A program made the position numbers and the translations under genes. From Symsagittifera roscoffensis (taxonomy: Eukaryota; Xenacoelomorpha; Acoela; Convolutidae): a DNA stretch of 64,000 nucleotides. The first letter of the stretch is position 1. The number at the start of each line of letters is the position of its first letter. Shown piece after piece: positions 49,560 to 62,000 of the stretch. The notes under the pieces were generated by a model, which did not search any database, was not told the origin of the DNA, and saw only the letters and a program-made list of their open reading frames with translations. The stretch spans positions 1,736,001 to 1,800,000 of the forward strand of contig NC_087062.1 of assembly GCF_963678635.1 (NCBI RefSeq), read 5' to 3'.

Positions 49560-52500
49560 TTGCCAAAGTATCAAATCTCACAGTACAATTTAGAAATCAT
49601 TATGTAAGGCAACTGCGGTATAACTATAATGTGAAAGTTAATGAGTATTATGTTTTGACTCAGCAAGACGATAGGTAGAAAAGCAAAGGAATGAATCATC
49701 GCGAAATTATTGAAATCTGGAAAAAAATTATTCCTTCCTCTGTCTGGCTTATAAGACGGTACCGATAGCGATACCCTCAAATGGAAACTAAGGAAGCTTA
49801 CATTATGAAACTATTACAGAGGATGATAAAGAAGAGTCGACGCGGGCTTGCGGTAATCCGGACCCTTCGGACTCCCTGCTCCAAGTGATAATGATTCCCG
49901 GAATGGCAACTAGTCCTATCAGAAGTCGGTAACTAGCGGATAGGTTGTGACCAAATTTTGGTCTGTTAGTTATTGACCTAGTTGAAGGAAGCTTAAATTT
50001 GGAGTTCCAGACCCATGGACACCTATTTTCCTTGTTATGCCCTAAGCAAATAGTCCTCAAACAAAGTCCCGGAACTTTTTTCCCGGCCAACACTGAACGC
50101 AGAGAGCCAAAAAGTCTGAACTCAGGGATATGATAGGGAGTGACAAGAGACATCATGTGGTATAAGTTGAGCCAAATCTAGCGGTTGGACCGGAAGTTAT
50201 TAGCACTCTGCAAAAAACCACTCATTCGAAAACAGTCAATTTGCGCAAAAAAGACCGAGGGAATATTGATTTTGTCGCGGCACTAGAAACCAACCCCAAA
50301 AAACTCACAGGTGGGTGAGCAAAATACCTCCGGCGACACCTTCCGGTGTTAATAGCTTTTTCCCAACAGCAAAAGAAAAGATGATGGACATAAGAACTTT
50401 TATAATTTGAGAAATTTTAATGCAATATGGATGAAACTTAGTAGATAGCTTTCCCAATGGAATTATACACTCATCTAAAAGATTGATCATAGGTGACCCC
50501 GGGTTGATCTTTACTTGATCTTTAGGCGTTTATGACCAAAAGCTGCATAGAAAACACAAGCGTCAACCTCGAAGTGAGACGATTTTCCCATCCCGAAACC
50601 GTGGAGATAGCAATTACTCACCCTAGTTACAATCAAGAGCAAATTTATATATTGGGAACTGAAGCAGTAGCTGAGAAGAATGTAAAAATATTACATTGAA
50701 ACTGTGAAATAGTTGACCTAACTAAAATGGGTTCAGCTTAGCTTGGCAAATGAGCTAAAAAGGAAAATTCAACCAGGCTAACACAAGGTAGTCCCAAAAA
50801 TGGCAGTGAAAGGAGCGCGAGTTGAGAAGTATGTCTCCGAATAACATGAATGAAAGGTATAATTACTTAGTTCCTCAGAGGTGGCTTTTTGGCACAATTT
50901 AATCCCTAATAGGCTAATTACATTACCCTAACAGCTAGAAGGTGAGGATTGGAACAAAGTACAGTGAGATTCTTGGATGCTTGGAACTATTTAGCGACCT
51001 TTGAGAAGGGTCTTCCGAAACCCCGTGAGGTCGAAATGTTAACGCGATAACTGAATAAAAACCTTGCTATGTTGTTAAAGTAAACATAACTTGAATTGAA
51101 GATGAAAATGGATATGCAATTTGGCCCACTGATTTGGAAACACCTATGGGGAACATGAAATTTAGGACTTGTATTCTCAGTTGAGGCCTTAAGTATGAGG
51201 TACAAAAGTAAGTTTCAGGTCTTGTAGGGACGATCATAATTCTAAATATACCTAAATTTCAAATAGAAAAATTTACAGAGAATCACAAATAGCCCACCTT
51301 TAGAGAGACGAGAGATTGCGAAGTTGGTAGAAAGTTTTTTCATCAGAGTCGAGAACAAGGATTTCTGAAATTTGAGAAACCAGTTAAAGTACTTCAAAGG
51401 AATAGTGATCCGTAGAGACACTAATAATTCTCAGCAGGTTGAACTGAGTAGTTGCGTAGAGTTAATCAGAGTAATCGATTAGTTATGATCTCTAAAAAAG
51501 GAGAATTGATCAGTCGATTTTTTTGATTGAACCTGATTTCATTTAGGAAATTGTGTTGTGAAGCGCGGATCTTTTCCTTTGAGTAGAATGTTAAATTGTT
51601 TTATGGCCACTCAGAGTCATCTGTATTTAAACTTTTTAATCTGAATTTGATTACGATCGGCAACTTTTACAATTGTTTTGATTGAGAACGATACAATCTT
51701 AAGAGCAGTGCGGAGGGGGCAGAATTTTTGCCACCAACTTAACTTTTTCCGGATTGTGGATGAGAGTGAATCTCAGTCGCTTCTCTGAATTCATAACCCA
51801 AGGGACCACTTTGCGGTGCCATTAAGTTCGAGTGTGTGAGCGAACATAAAGAAAATATCCCCTACTTCTACCAAATGAATTTTGTTTCAAAAATCTTTTT
51901 TTTTCACAAAATTTTTGCTCTTTTTTGTTATTTCTTAATTTCTGAACGAAACATCATTCGGTCGGAGCAATCTTTGCAATTTGTATACTGAAAACATTCG
52001 ACCAAGTCAAACCTTGTACAAAACTTTTCAAGGCTGGCCAAAAATGTTACGTCAACCAAGCATAATTTATTCAATTCAAAACTCTCCTGTAATATTTGGA
52101 TTTGACATTTCAGGTTCATTTAAACTAATTGTTTTGATAATTTTTGTCATTTTATGTTCTCTTTGTTTTTCTGAAACTTGATCCTGGAACAAATTTCGTT
52201 GGCCTTTTCTTTTTTTTTACCAGTGACGTCTAAAATGCCAAATCTGTAAAAAAAAGCCTCGTCTATTTTCAATTTTGTAGCATCCGTCTAAATTGCTTGT
52301 CGTCTAATTTCCTAGGCCCCGTGTTAAACAGTTCACTGACGCTTCTTAAGAACAATAGCGCCCTAACTATCCAAAATTTATCAAACTTGTAGTTTCAGAA
52401 GCACCCAGAATTTACATGGAAGAGTCGCAGAAAACAATTGTTTTCGATATCAGGGTCGGAGATTGTTAAAATTAAACAAAATCTTAGGAGTAGAAAGGCT

Positions 52501-53750
52501 AGTCGGTAAGAAAGATTGGAAAATGTTTCTGGTAAACAAATCAGCTGAGAAAAATTTGACCCCTTTCTTCGAACCCACTTTTATTCGTTGTATTCTAAAG
52601 TACATTGTTTAATGCCATATGTCAATCTTAACGAATATTCTGACAAGCAGAAGAAAGAATTTTTCGTCAAACTTAAAAAACTTTGCCTGAATGACAAACG
52701 ATTGCTTGTTGGCATGCTAACAGGTTGATTATATGTGGTATCAAAGGGTGCAACTATAAAAACTCTGTTTTTGCCTTCACTTTTTTTCCTAGATTTCCCT
52801 CGGGTTACTGCCAGTTGGGCTGTACTGCCCGTACAGTAACCATGATGCAATTTGTTTGTTCGGTATTGTTCTCTAAACTGTACTAAAGTTAAATTCAAAT
52901 TCAAATAAGTGGTTTGTAAATTTGAAGCATTTTGTAAATTTGAACCTTTAATTATAGATTTCCGCTTATTGAAAATTTAGCAACTTAAACAAAATGTATT
53001 GTTGAAGAAATTGAAAACAAAATTTATTCCACATCGTGATTGCAAGAGATGATTCATATGTTTGTACAAACCAATACGCGTTCTTAGCATCCGAGTATAA
53101 AGTTGAAAAGCTTTTTAACTTTAAATTAAGGTGTTGATTAAAAAATGCTTCAAGTAATTACCAGATATTTACTTCTTTTTTCCAACTGATCGCTTTTGAC
53201 CGTTGTTGGATTGTTGTATTTTATCTATGCACAGAATACAAAATATTTGTTTCAGATAACAAACTTTTTGTAAGCCAAGTAAAACTGTTCATATCAGGAC
53301 AAGGAGCTTTTTGTTCCGATTCAAGCTCATCCATATTTTTTTACATCAACCATATTGATTTTCTGAGCGCTCCCAAATCACTAAAAAGACCCTATTTTGA
53401 CAAAAATTTCTGTGCCGCAGGCAAATTTTTGAAAAACATGCCAGAAAGGCGTTTGTTGCTACTTGTCAGTATTTGCAAAATGTTATCGCTTTTTTCAAAT
53501 CCTGCAGTTGTCGCTCTATAGTTCTTTTTCGCTCACGACAGATTTTAGTCTTGCAATGTTTTTGATATCACAAAATCTCGTTTTAAATAGTAGTTTTTTT
53601 ACTAAAACAAAATATTCATGAAATACAAAGTTAATTCATTGGTGCGAATAAGAAAACGTAATATAACTAAGCAAGTCATTGTATAGATTTATTGAAAAGC
53701 ATTTTAGAAGTTTCTTTTTCATACTTTTATATTTCTCATGTATGATAAGC
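49560..53750. other. intergenic sequence, no gene supported
   Basis: The longest frames (about 110 codons, for example 49803-50156 minus and 52581-52904 minus) show no motif and no phase-compatible partners. A truncated hAT-type MITE lies at 53335-53530. Base composition between about 48.7 and 51.9 kb is somewhat less AT-rich than elsewhere, without an evident cause. Confidence 0.45.
53335..53530 (+). mobile_element. truncated hAT-type MITE
   Basis: Contains GAGCGCTCCCAAATCACTAAAAAGACCC, TTTTGACAAAAATTTCTG and GCAGGCAAATTTTTGAAAAA in the same order as the 22535 and 26477 copies. Both termini are missing. The long quoted blocks are discontinuous in their matches. Confidence 0.55.
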
Positions 53751-53754
53751 TCCT

Positions 53755-53824
53755 AGGCAAAAGAGCAAAAAATCGTTAATTGGTTTCTGATAGCTTAATA
53801 ATCGCAAACTGTTTTATCTTCAAT
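53755..53824 (+). repeat. direct repeat flanking exon 1 of the membrane-protein gene (left copy)
   Basis: CGTTAATTGGTTTCTGATAG, then CTTAATAATCGCAAAC and GTTTTATCTTCAA, recur at 54213-54283 with few changes. The two copies are about 459 bp apart with exon 1 between them. Confidence 0.75.
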
Positions 53825-53829
53825 AAGAA

Positions 53830-55875
53830 ATGTCACAACACATGAAAAAAGTTAATCAGCCAATAATTGGCCTTTACATAATTCTTATAGGCTTGCTGTT
53901 TGCTGTGATTTTAAATATCCACAGTCAAAATTTATCCTACACCATATCAAACCCTCAAAAATTTTTACCGTCAAAAATGGGTTTTATTCACACGGACTGT
54001 TCTGACTGGTCGGAAAAAACAATCGAACAGGTCGGAAAATTTGTATTTTTCTTTGGAATTTGTTGTGGGTTTTCTACTACGGGAAACATCGTGGATGAGC
54101 ATCCGAACGCAATTGTGGCTAACGGGTACAGTTTGTGGGAGGACATCGGCAAACGAAGTTTTTCAGGTTATTTTTCATACTATGAGAAGTATATTATTCA
54201 CGCTATATTATTCAGGCAAAAAAAGCAAAAAACCGTTAATTAGTTTCTGATAGCTTAATAATCACAAACAGTTTTATCTTCAAAAAAAGTTGTATGTGAG
54301 GTTCCAGTGCATATGTGCGTTTTTTTCAGAAAGTTTTATCAGTTAAAAAAAATTAAAATTTTAGTTTAAAACTTAATACATTTGGTTCAAATCTAGCATA
54401 TCAAAATCAACAGAATGCAACTTTGGGAACTTTTAGGTAGTGTTTGAAAACACACATTTGTCACATTATGTTATATTTGTTCTGAAAAGGAAGCGGGCGC
54501 CAATAAAAATGAGTTTTGACACTCACCAGGTAAAAAGGGCCCAACAGCAGTATATGGGACATATTTTTTCACAATTTTGTTTGTCGTGGAGAAATTTTTC
54601 TGTGTAGATGGGATCTTCTGCTCTGAAAATCAATGGGGTCGGCTTCGGCAAAATTTTTGAACATTTTGTTTCAAATCCGCCCGAGAAAGTTCTGCCCTTC
54701 ATAAGAATTAATAATTAGTAGTATTATTAAAGCATTAATTTCATACATGCAAAAGTAGTTGCAAATGCTTCAGCCAATATAATAGAATGATTTTTCAGTC
54801 AAAGATGCCACCAAAAGTATCTGTTCAGCTTCGGTTCAAACACCTGATGAAGAGGCTTTGATCAAAGGAGCCTCGCATGAGAAGGACGCGGAAGGCTTCC
54901 GCGGGGCTTTCCGAGACCCGTTAAGAGTAGTTGGAACAGAGAACTCTTACCATACGGTTCAAGTTTTCCAGAACTCACCGGAGCTATTTGACAAGGGAAT
55001 TAAAAAGTAAGTAATTGTGCAATAGCTTACTCGACATGCAAACTTGCCTTTTTGGAATCCTCTCAAGGATTTAGTTAAAAATTAACCAAACTTTGAAAAC
55101 AAAAAACAATTTTCGTTACGTTATAACTTCTTCTAAAAAATCAGTTATTAATGTGAGAGAAGACCCACGTAGAAGTTTCGTTCTTTCTGTAAATCTCTTC
55201 GACGTTACCCTTAAGTGGGTCTGAATGGGTTCTTAGCAGGGGCTGATTTAGGGGGAGGGCAGGGGCAGGGGGGGTTGCACGTTTCTTTCTCAGGGATTCG
55301 ACCCCTTGCCAACCCAAAGGGTCCCCATCTGTACTGTTTTGAGATATCCATTTTTTGCTGACTGACTCTAAAAATTTTCTTAAGGCGCCTTCAACGCTAA
55401 TCTATACTAATTTTGAGGGGGAAGTGGTTTTTTGGTCGAAAAAAAATAATCTAAAAACGGCTTTTTTGCCCTGTTTTTTCAAAAATTTGCCTGCAGCGCA
55501 GAAAATTTTGTCAAAATAGGGTCTTTATAGTGATTTTAAAATCCGCATCCCTCGAGAAAATTGTAGATCCGCCCTGGTTATAAGTTTCACTGTGAGTCAT
55601 CCACTGAGCAAGTGGAATTTTCCGAATCATTACGTTGAAAATCTCCACTTGTTGAACTTTTTTTTATTTATCGTAGACAATGCTTTTCAGCGCACTTGGT
55701 TCGAATGATTCTAAATTTCGAATTTCGAATTTGTGGTTATGATGTTTTAATTCTTGCAGATTCGAGGCATATGGCTGGGGAATTGTCGGCGTGCAGCTTG
55801 TTGTGAATCCCTTCGATATCATCGCAGCCGAGGCAGCTGCTTCAAACGTTCTCAAGTTCAGAAACTTCTGGACAG
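53830..55875 (+). CDS. type II membrane protein of unknown family (at least three exons, 3' end uncertain)
   Basis: Exons 53830-54166, 54799-55006 and 55760-55875 join in phase with GT-AG introns (donor CAG|GTTATT, acceptor TTTTTCAG|; donor AA|GTAAGT, acceptor TTCTTGCAG|). The N-terminus has a short cytoplasmic stretch and one strong membrane span at residues 12-31 (PIIGLYIILIGLLFAVILNI), a signal-anchor pattern common in Golgi enzymes. The rest would be lumenal or extracellular; exon 3 encodes YGWGIVGVQLVVNPFDII. No family is recognised. If the donor at 55876 is not used, the frame reads on to a TAA near 55920. Otherwise the gene continues beyond or across the satellite array. Exon 1 is flanked by direct repeats. 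Confidence 0.55.
54213..54283 (+). repeat. direct repeat flanking exon 1 of the membrane-protein gene (right copy)
   Basis: Second copy of the 53755-53824 sequence, starting just inside intron 1. Confidence 0.75.
55237..55576 (-). mobile_element. hAT-type MITE, reverse-oriented copy
   Basis: Ends are CAGGGGCTGATTTAGGGG and (reversed) CAGGGCGGATCTAC, matching the family termini. The body is the reverse complement of the 26477 copy. Flanking octamers GTTCTTAG and GTTATAAG are similar but not identical, perhaps a decayed target duplication. It lies in intron 2 of the membrane-protein gene. Confidence 0.75.
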
Positions 55876-56019
55876 GTTGCAGCTTCTCAACCAACTTTTC
55901 TTCCTTCACAACAAACCTTTAAGCCTTTTTCTAGACTTTCTTTTACGTCGATCACATGATTTTACCAAGCTCTCCTAAATCAGTAATCAAACCTTCTCAA
56001 ACAAATACATAGTTTGCAA

Positions 56020-56098
56020 AGGCTGCAAAAAAGTGCTGTTTTTATGATAAAAAAAAATGCGTTTTTTCGGCGCGCACTTTAGATGTTATATCGGTAGG
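56020..56098 (+). mobile_element. truncated hAT-type MITE at the satellite border
   Basis: GCGTTTTTTCGGCGCGCACT followed by a degraded TATATTGG-like stretch matches the internal part of the MITE family. The similarity stops where the 54-bp satellite begins. Confidence 0.5.
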
Positions 56099-56099
56099 G

Positions 56100-59000
56100 C
56101 GACAATTCATAACAAGCGACAATTTGTAACAAGACTGCTCGTGTCAGGGCGAAGCCCTGAATGTAACAAGCGACAATTCGTAACAAGACTGCTCGTATCA
56201 GGGCGAAGCCCTGAATGTAACAAGCGACAATTCGTAACAAGACTGCTCGTATCAGGGCGAAGCCCTGAAAGTAACAAGCGACAATTCGTAACAAGACTGC
56301 TCGTATCAGGGCGAAGCCCTGAATGTAACAAGCGACATTTCGTAACAAGACTGCTCGTATCAGGGCGAAGCCCTGAATGTAACAGGCGACAATTCGTAAC
56401 AAGACTGCTCGTATCAGGGCGAAGCCCTGAATGTAACAAGCGACAATTCGTAACAAGACTGCTCGTGTCAGGGCGAAGCCCTGAACGTAACAAGCGACAA
56501 TTCGTAACAAGACTGCTCGTATCAGGGCGAAGCCCTGAATGTAACAAGCGACAATTGGTAACAAGACTGCTCGTATCAGGGCGAAGCCCTGAAAGTAACA
56601 AGCGACAAATTGTAACAAGACTGCTCGTGTCAGGGCGAAGCCCTGAATGTAACAAGCGACAATTCGTAACAAGACTGCTCGTATCAGGGCGAAGCCCTGA
56701 ATGTAACAAGCGACAATTTGTAACAAGACTGCTCGTGTCAGGGCGAAGCCCTGAAAGTAACAAGCGACAATTCGTAACAAGACTGCTCGTATCAGGGCGA
56801 AGCCCTGAATGTAACAAGCGACATTTCGTAACAAGACTGCTCGTATCAGGGCGAAGCCCTGAATGTAACAGGCGACAATTCGTAACAAAACTGCTCGTAT
56901 CAGGGCGAAGCCCTGAGTGTAACAAGCGACAATTCGTAACAAGACTGCTCGTGTCAGGGCGAAGCCCTGAATGTAACAAGCGACAATTCGTAACAAGACT
57001 GCTCGTGTCAGCGCGAAGCCCTGAATGTAACATGCGACAATTTGTAACAAGACTGCTCGTATCAAGGCGAAGCCATGAATGTAACAAGCGACAATTCGTA
57101 ACAAGACTGCTCGTGTCAGGGCGAAGCCTTGAGTGTAACAAGCGACAATTCGTAACAAGACTGCTCGTGTCAGCGCGAAGCCCTGAATGTAACAAGCGAC
57201 AATTCGTAACAAGACTGCTCGTATCAGGGCGAAGCCCTGAATGTAACAGGCGACAATTTGTAACAAGACTGCTCGTATCAGGGCGAAGCCCTGAATGTAA
57301 CAAGCGACAATTCGTAACAAGACTGCTCGTGTCAGGGCGAAGCCCTGAATGTAACAAGCGACAATTCGTAACAAGACTGCTCGTGTCAGCGCGAAGCCCT
57401 GAATGTAACAAGCGACAATTCGTAACAAGACTGCTCGTGTCAGGGCGAAGCCCTGAATGTAACAAGCGACAATTCGTAACAAGACTGCCTGTGTCAGGGC
57501 GAAGCCCTGAATGTAACAAGCGACAATTCGTAACAAGACTGCTCGTATCAGGGCTAAGCCCTGAATGTAACAAGCGACAATTCGTAACAAGACTGCTCGT
57601 ATCAGGGCGAAGCCCTGAATGTAACAAGCGACATTTCGTAACAAGACTGCTCGTATCAGGGCGAAGCCCTGAATGTAACAGGCGACAATTCGTAACAAGA
57701 ACGCTCGTATCAGGGCGAAACCCTGAATGTAACAAGCGACAATTCGTAACAAGACTGCTCGTGTCAGGGCGAAGCCCTGAATGTAACAAGCGATAATTCG
57801 TAACAAGACTGCTCGTATCAGGGCGAAGCCCTGAATGAAACAAGCGACAATTCGTAACAAGACTGCTCGTATCAGGGCGAAGCCCTGAAAGTAACAAGCG
57901 ACAATTTGTAACAAGACTGCTCGTGTCAGGGCGAAGCCCTGAGTGTAACAAGCGACAATTCGTAACAAGACTGCTCGTGTCAGCGCGATGCCCTGAATGT
58001 AACAAGCGACAATTCGTAACAAGACTGCTCGTATCAGGGCGAAGCCCTGAATGTAACAGGCGACAATTTGTGACAAGACTGCTCGTATCAGGGCGAACCC
58101 CTCAATGTAACAAGCGACAATTCGTAACAAGACTGCTCGTGTCAGGGCGAAGCCCTGAATGTAACAAGCGACAATTCGTAACAAGACTGCTCGTGTCAGC
58201 GCGAAGCCCTGAATGTAACAAGCGACAATTCGTAACAAGACTGCTCGTGTCAGGGCGAAGCTCTGAATGTAACAAGCGACAATTCGTAACAAGACTGCTC
58301 GTGTCAGGGCGAAGCCCTGAATGTAACAAGCGAAAATTCGTAACAAGACTGCTCGTATCAGGGCTAAGCCCTGAATCTAACAAGCGACAATTCGTAACAA
58401 GACTGCTCGTATCAGGGCGAAGCCCTGAATGTAACAAGCGACATTTCGTAACAAGACTGCTCGTATCAGGGCGAAGCCCTGAATGTAACAGGCGACAATT
58501 CGTAACAAGACTGCTCGTATCAGGGCGAAGCCCTGAATGTAACAAGCGACAATTCGTAACAAGACTGCTCGTGTCAGCGCGAAGCCCTGAATGTAACAAC
58601 CGACAATTCGTAACAAGACTGCTCGTGTCAGGGCGAAGCCCTGAATGTAACAAGCGACAATTCGTTACAAGACTGCTCGTATCAGGGCGAAGCCCTGAAT
58701 GTAACAAGCGACAATTCGTAACAAGACTGCTCGTATCAGGGCGAAGCCCTGAAAGTAACAAGCGACAATTCGTAACAAGACTGCTCGTATCAGGGCGAAG
58801 CCCTGAATGTAACAAGCGACAATTTGTAACAAGACTGCTCGTGTCAGGGCGAAGCCCTGAGTGTAACAGGCGACAATTCGTAACAAGACTGCTCGTATCA
58901 GGGCGAAGCCCTGAATGTAACAAGCGACAATTCGTAACAAGACTGCTCGTGTCAGGGCGAAGCCTTGAATGTAACAAGCGACAATTCGTAACAAGACTGC

Positions 59001-62000
59001 TCGTATCAGGGCGAAGCCCTGAATGTAACAAGCGACAATTCGTAACAAGACTGCTCGTATCAGGGCGAAGCCCTGAAAGTAACAAGCGACAATTTGTAAC
59101 AAGACTGCTCGTGTCAGGGCGAAGCCCTGAATGTAACAAGCGACAATTCGTAACAAGACTGCTCGTATCAGGGCGAAGCCCTGAATGTAACAAGCGACAA
59201 TTTGTAACAAGACTGCTCGTGTCAGGGCGAAGCCCTGAAAGTAACAAGCGACAATTCGTAACAAGACTGCTCGTATCAGGGCGAAGCCCTGAATGTAACA
59301 AGCGACATTTCGTAACAAGACTGCTCGTATCAGGGCGAAGCCCTGAATGTAACAGGCGACAATTCGTAACAAGACTGCTCGTATCAGGGCGAAGCCCTGA
59401 ATGTAACAAGCGACAATTCGTAACAAGACTGCTCGTGTCAGGGCGAAGCCCTGAATGTAACAAGCGACAATTCGTAACAAGACTGCTCGTGTCAGCGCGA
59501 AGCCCTGAATGTAACAAGCGACAATTTGTAACAAGACTGCTCGTATCAAGGCGAAGCCATGAATGTAACAAGCGACAATTCGTAACAAGACTGCTCGTGC
59601 CAGGGCGAAGCCCTGAGTGTAACAAGCGACAATTCGTAACAAGACTGCTCGTGTCAGCGCGAAAACCTGAATGTAACAAGCGACAATTCGTAACAAGACT
59701 GCTCGTATCAGGGCGGAGCCCTGAATGTAACAGGCGACAATTTGTAACAAGACTTCTCGTATCAGGGCGAAGCCCTGAATGTAACAAGCGACAATTTGTA
59801 ACAAGACTGCTCGTGTCAGGGCGAAGCCCTGAATGTAACAAGCGACAATTCGTAACAAGACTGCTCGTGTCAGCGCGAAGCCCTGAATGTAACAAGCGAA
59901 AATTCGTAACAAGACTGCTCGTGTCAGGGCGAAGCCCTGAATGTAACAAGCGACAATTCGTAACAAGACTGCCTGTGTCAGGGCGAAGCCCTGAATGTAA
60001 CAAGCGACAATTCGTAACAAGACTGCTCGTATCAGGGCTAAGCCCTGAATGTAACAAGCGACAATTCGTAACAAGACTGCTCGTGTCAGGGCGAAGCCCT
60101 GAATGTAACAAGCGACAATTCGTAACAAGACTGCCCGTGTCAGGGCGAAGCCCTGAATGTAACAAGCGACAATTCGTAACAAGACTGCTCGTGTCAGGGC
60201 GAAGCCCTGAATGTAACAAGCGATAATTCGTAACGAGACTGCGCGTATCAGGGCGAAGCCCTGAATGTAACAAGCGACAATTCGTAACAAGACTGCTCGT
60301 ATCAGGGCGAAGCCCTGAAAGTAACAAGCGACAATTTGTAACAAGACTGCTCGTGTCAGAGCGAAGCCCTGAATGTAACAAGCGACAATTTGTAACAAGA
60401 CTGCTCGTATCAGGGCGAAGCCCTGAATGTAACAAGCGACAATTTGTAACAAGACTGCTCGTGTCAGGGTGAAGCCCTGAAAGTAACAAGCGACAATTTG
60501 TAACAAGACTGCTCGTGTCAGGGCGAAGCCCTGAATGTAACAAGCGACAATTCGTAACAAGACTGCTCGTATCAGGGCGAAGCCCTGAATGTAACAAGCG
60601 ACAATTTGTAACAAGACTGCTCGTGTCAGGGCGAAACCCTGAATGTAACAAGCGACAATTCGTAACAAGACTGCTCGTATCAGGGCGAAGCCCTGAATGT
60701 AACAAGCGACAATTTGTAACAAGACTTCTCGTATCAGGGCGAAGCCCTGAATGTAACAAGCGACAATTTGTAACAAGACTGCTCGTGTCAGGGCGAAGCC
60801 CTGAAAGTAACAAGCGCGACAATTTGTAACAAGACTGCTCGTGTCAGGGCAAAACCCTGAATGTAACAAGCGACAATTCGTAACAAGACTGCTCGTGTCA
60901 GGGCGAAGCCCTGAATGTAACAAGCGATAATTTGTAACAAGACTGCTCGTGTCAGGGCGAAGCCCTGAATGTAACAAGCGACAATTCGTAACAAGATTGC
61001 TCGTATCAGGGCGAAGCCCTGAATGTAACAAGCGACAATTCGTAACAAGACTGCTCGTATCAGGGCGAAACCCTGAATGTAACAAGCGACAATTCGTAAC
61101 AAGACTGCTCGTGTCAGGGCGAAGCCCTGAATGTAACAAGCGACAATTTGTAACAAGACTGCTCGTGCCAGGGCGAAACCCTGAATGTAACAAGCGACAA
61201 TTCGTAACAAGACTGCTCGTGTCAGGGCGAAGCCCTGAATGTAACAAGCGATAATTTGTAACAAGACTGCTCGTGTCAGGGCGAAGCCCTGAATGTAACA
61301 AGCGACAATTCGTAACAAGACTGCTCGAATCAGGGCGAAGCCCTGAATGTAACAAGCGACAATTCGTAACAAGACTGCTCGTATCAGGGCGAAACCCTGA
61401 ATGTAACAAGCGACAATTCGTAATAAGACTGCTCGTGTCAGGGCGAAGCCCTGAATGTAACAAGCGACAATTTGTAACAAGACTGCTCGTATCAAGGCGA
61501 AGCCATGAATGTAACAAACGACAATTTGTAACAAGACTGCTCGTGTCAGGGTGAAGCCCTGAAAGTAACAAGCGACAATTTGTAACAAGACTGCTCGTGT
61601 CAGGGCGAAGCCCTTAATGTAACAAGCGAAAATTCGTAACAAGACTGCTCGTATCAGGGCGAAGCCCTGAATGTAACAAGCGACAAATTGTAACAAGACT
61701 GCTCGTGTCAGGGCGAAGCCCTGAATGTAACAAGCGACAATTCGTAACAAGACTGCTCGTATCAGGGCGAAGCCCTGAATGTAACAAGCGACAATTCGTA
61801 ACAAGACTGCTCGTATCAGGGCGAAACCCTGAATGTAACAAGCGACAATTCGTAACAAGACTGCTCGTGTCAGGGCGAAGCCCTGAATGTAACAAGCGAT
61901 AATTTGTAACAAGAGTGCTCGTGTCAGGGCGAAGCCCTGAATGTAACAAGCGACAATTTGTAACAAGACTGCTCGTGTCAGGGCGAAGCCCTGAATGTAA

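Noticed and set aside
49803..50156. 117-codon minus-strand frame
   Set aside because: No recognisable domain, no clear splice sites, isolated.
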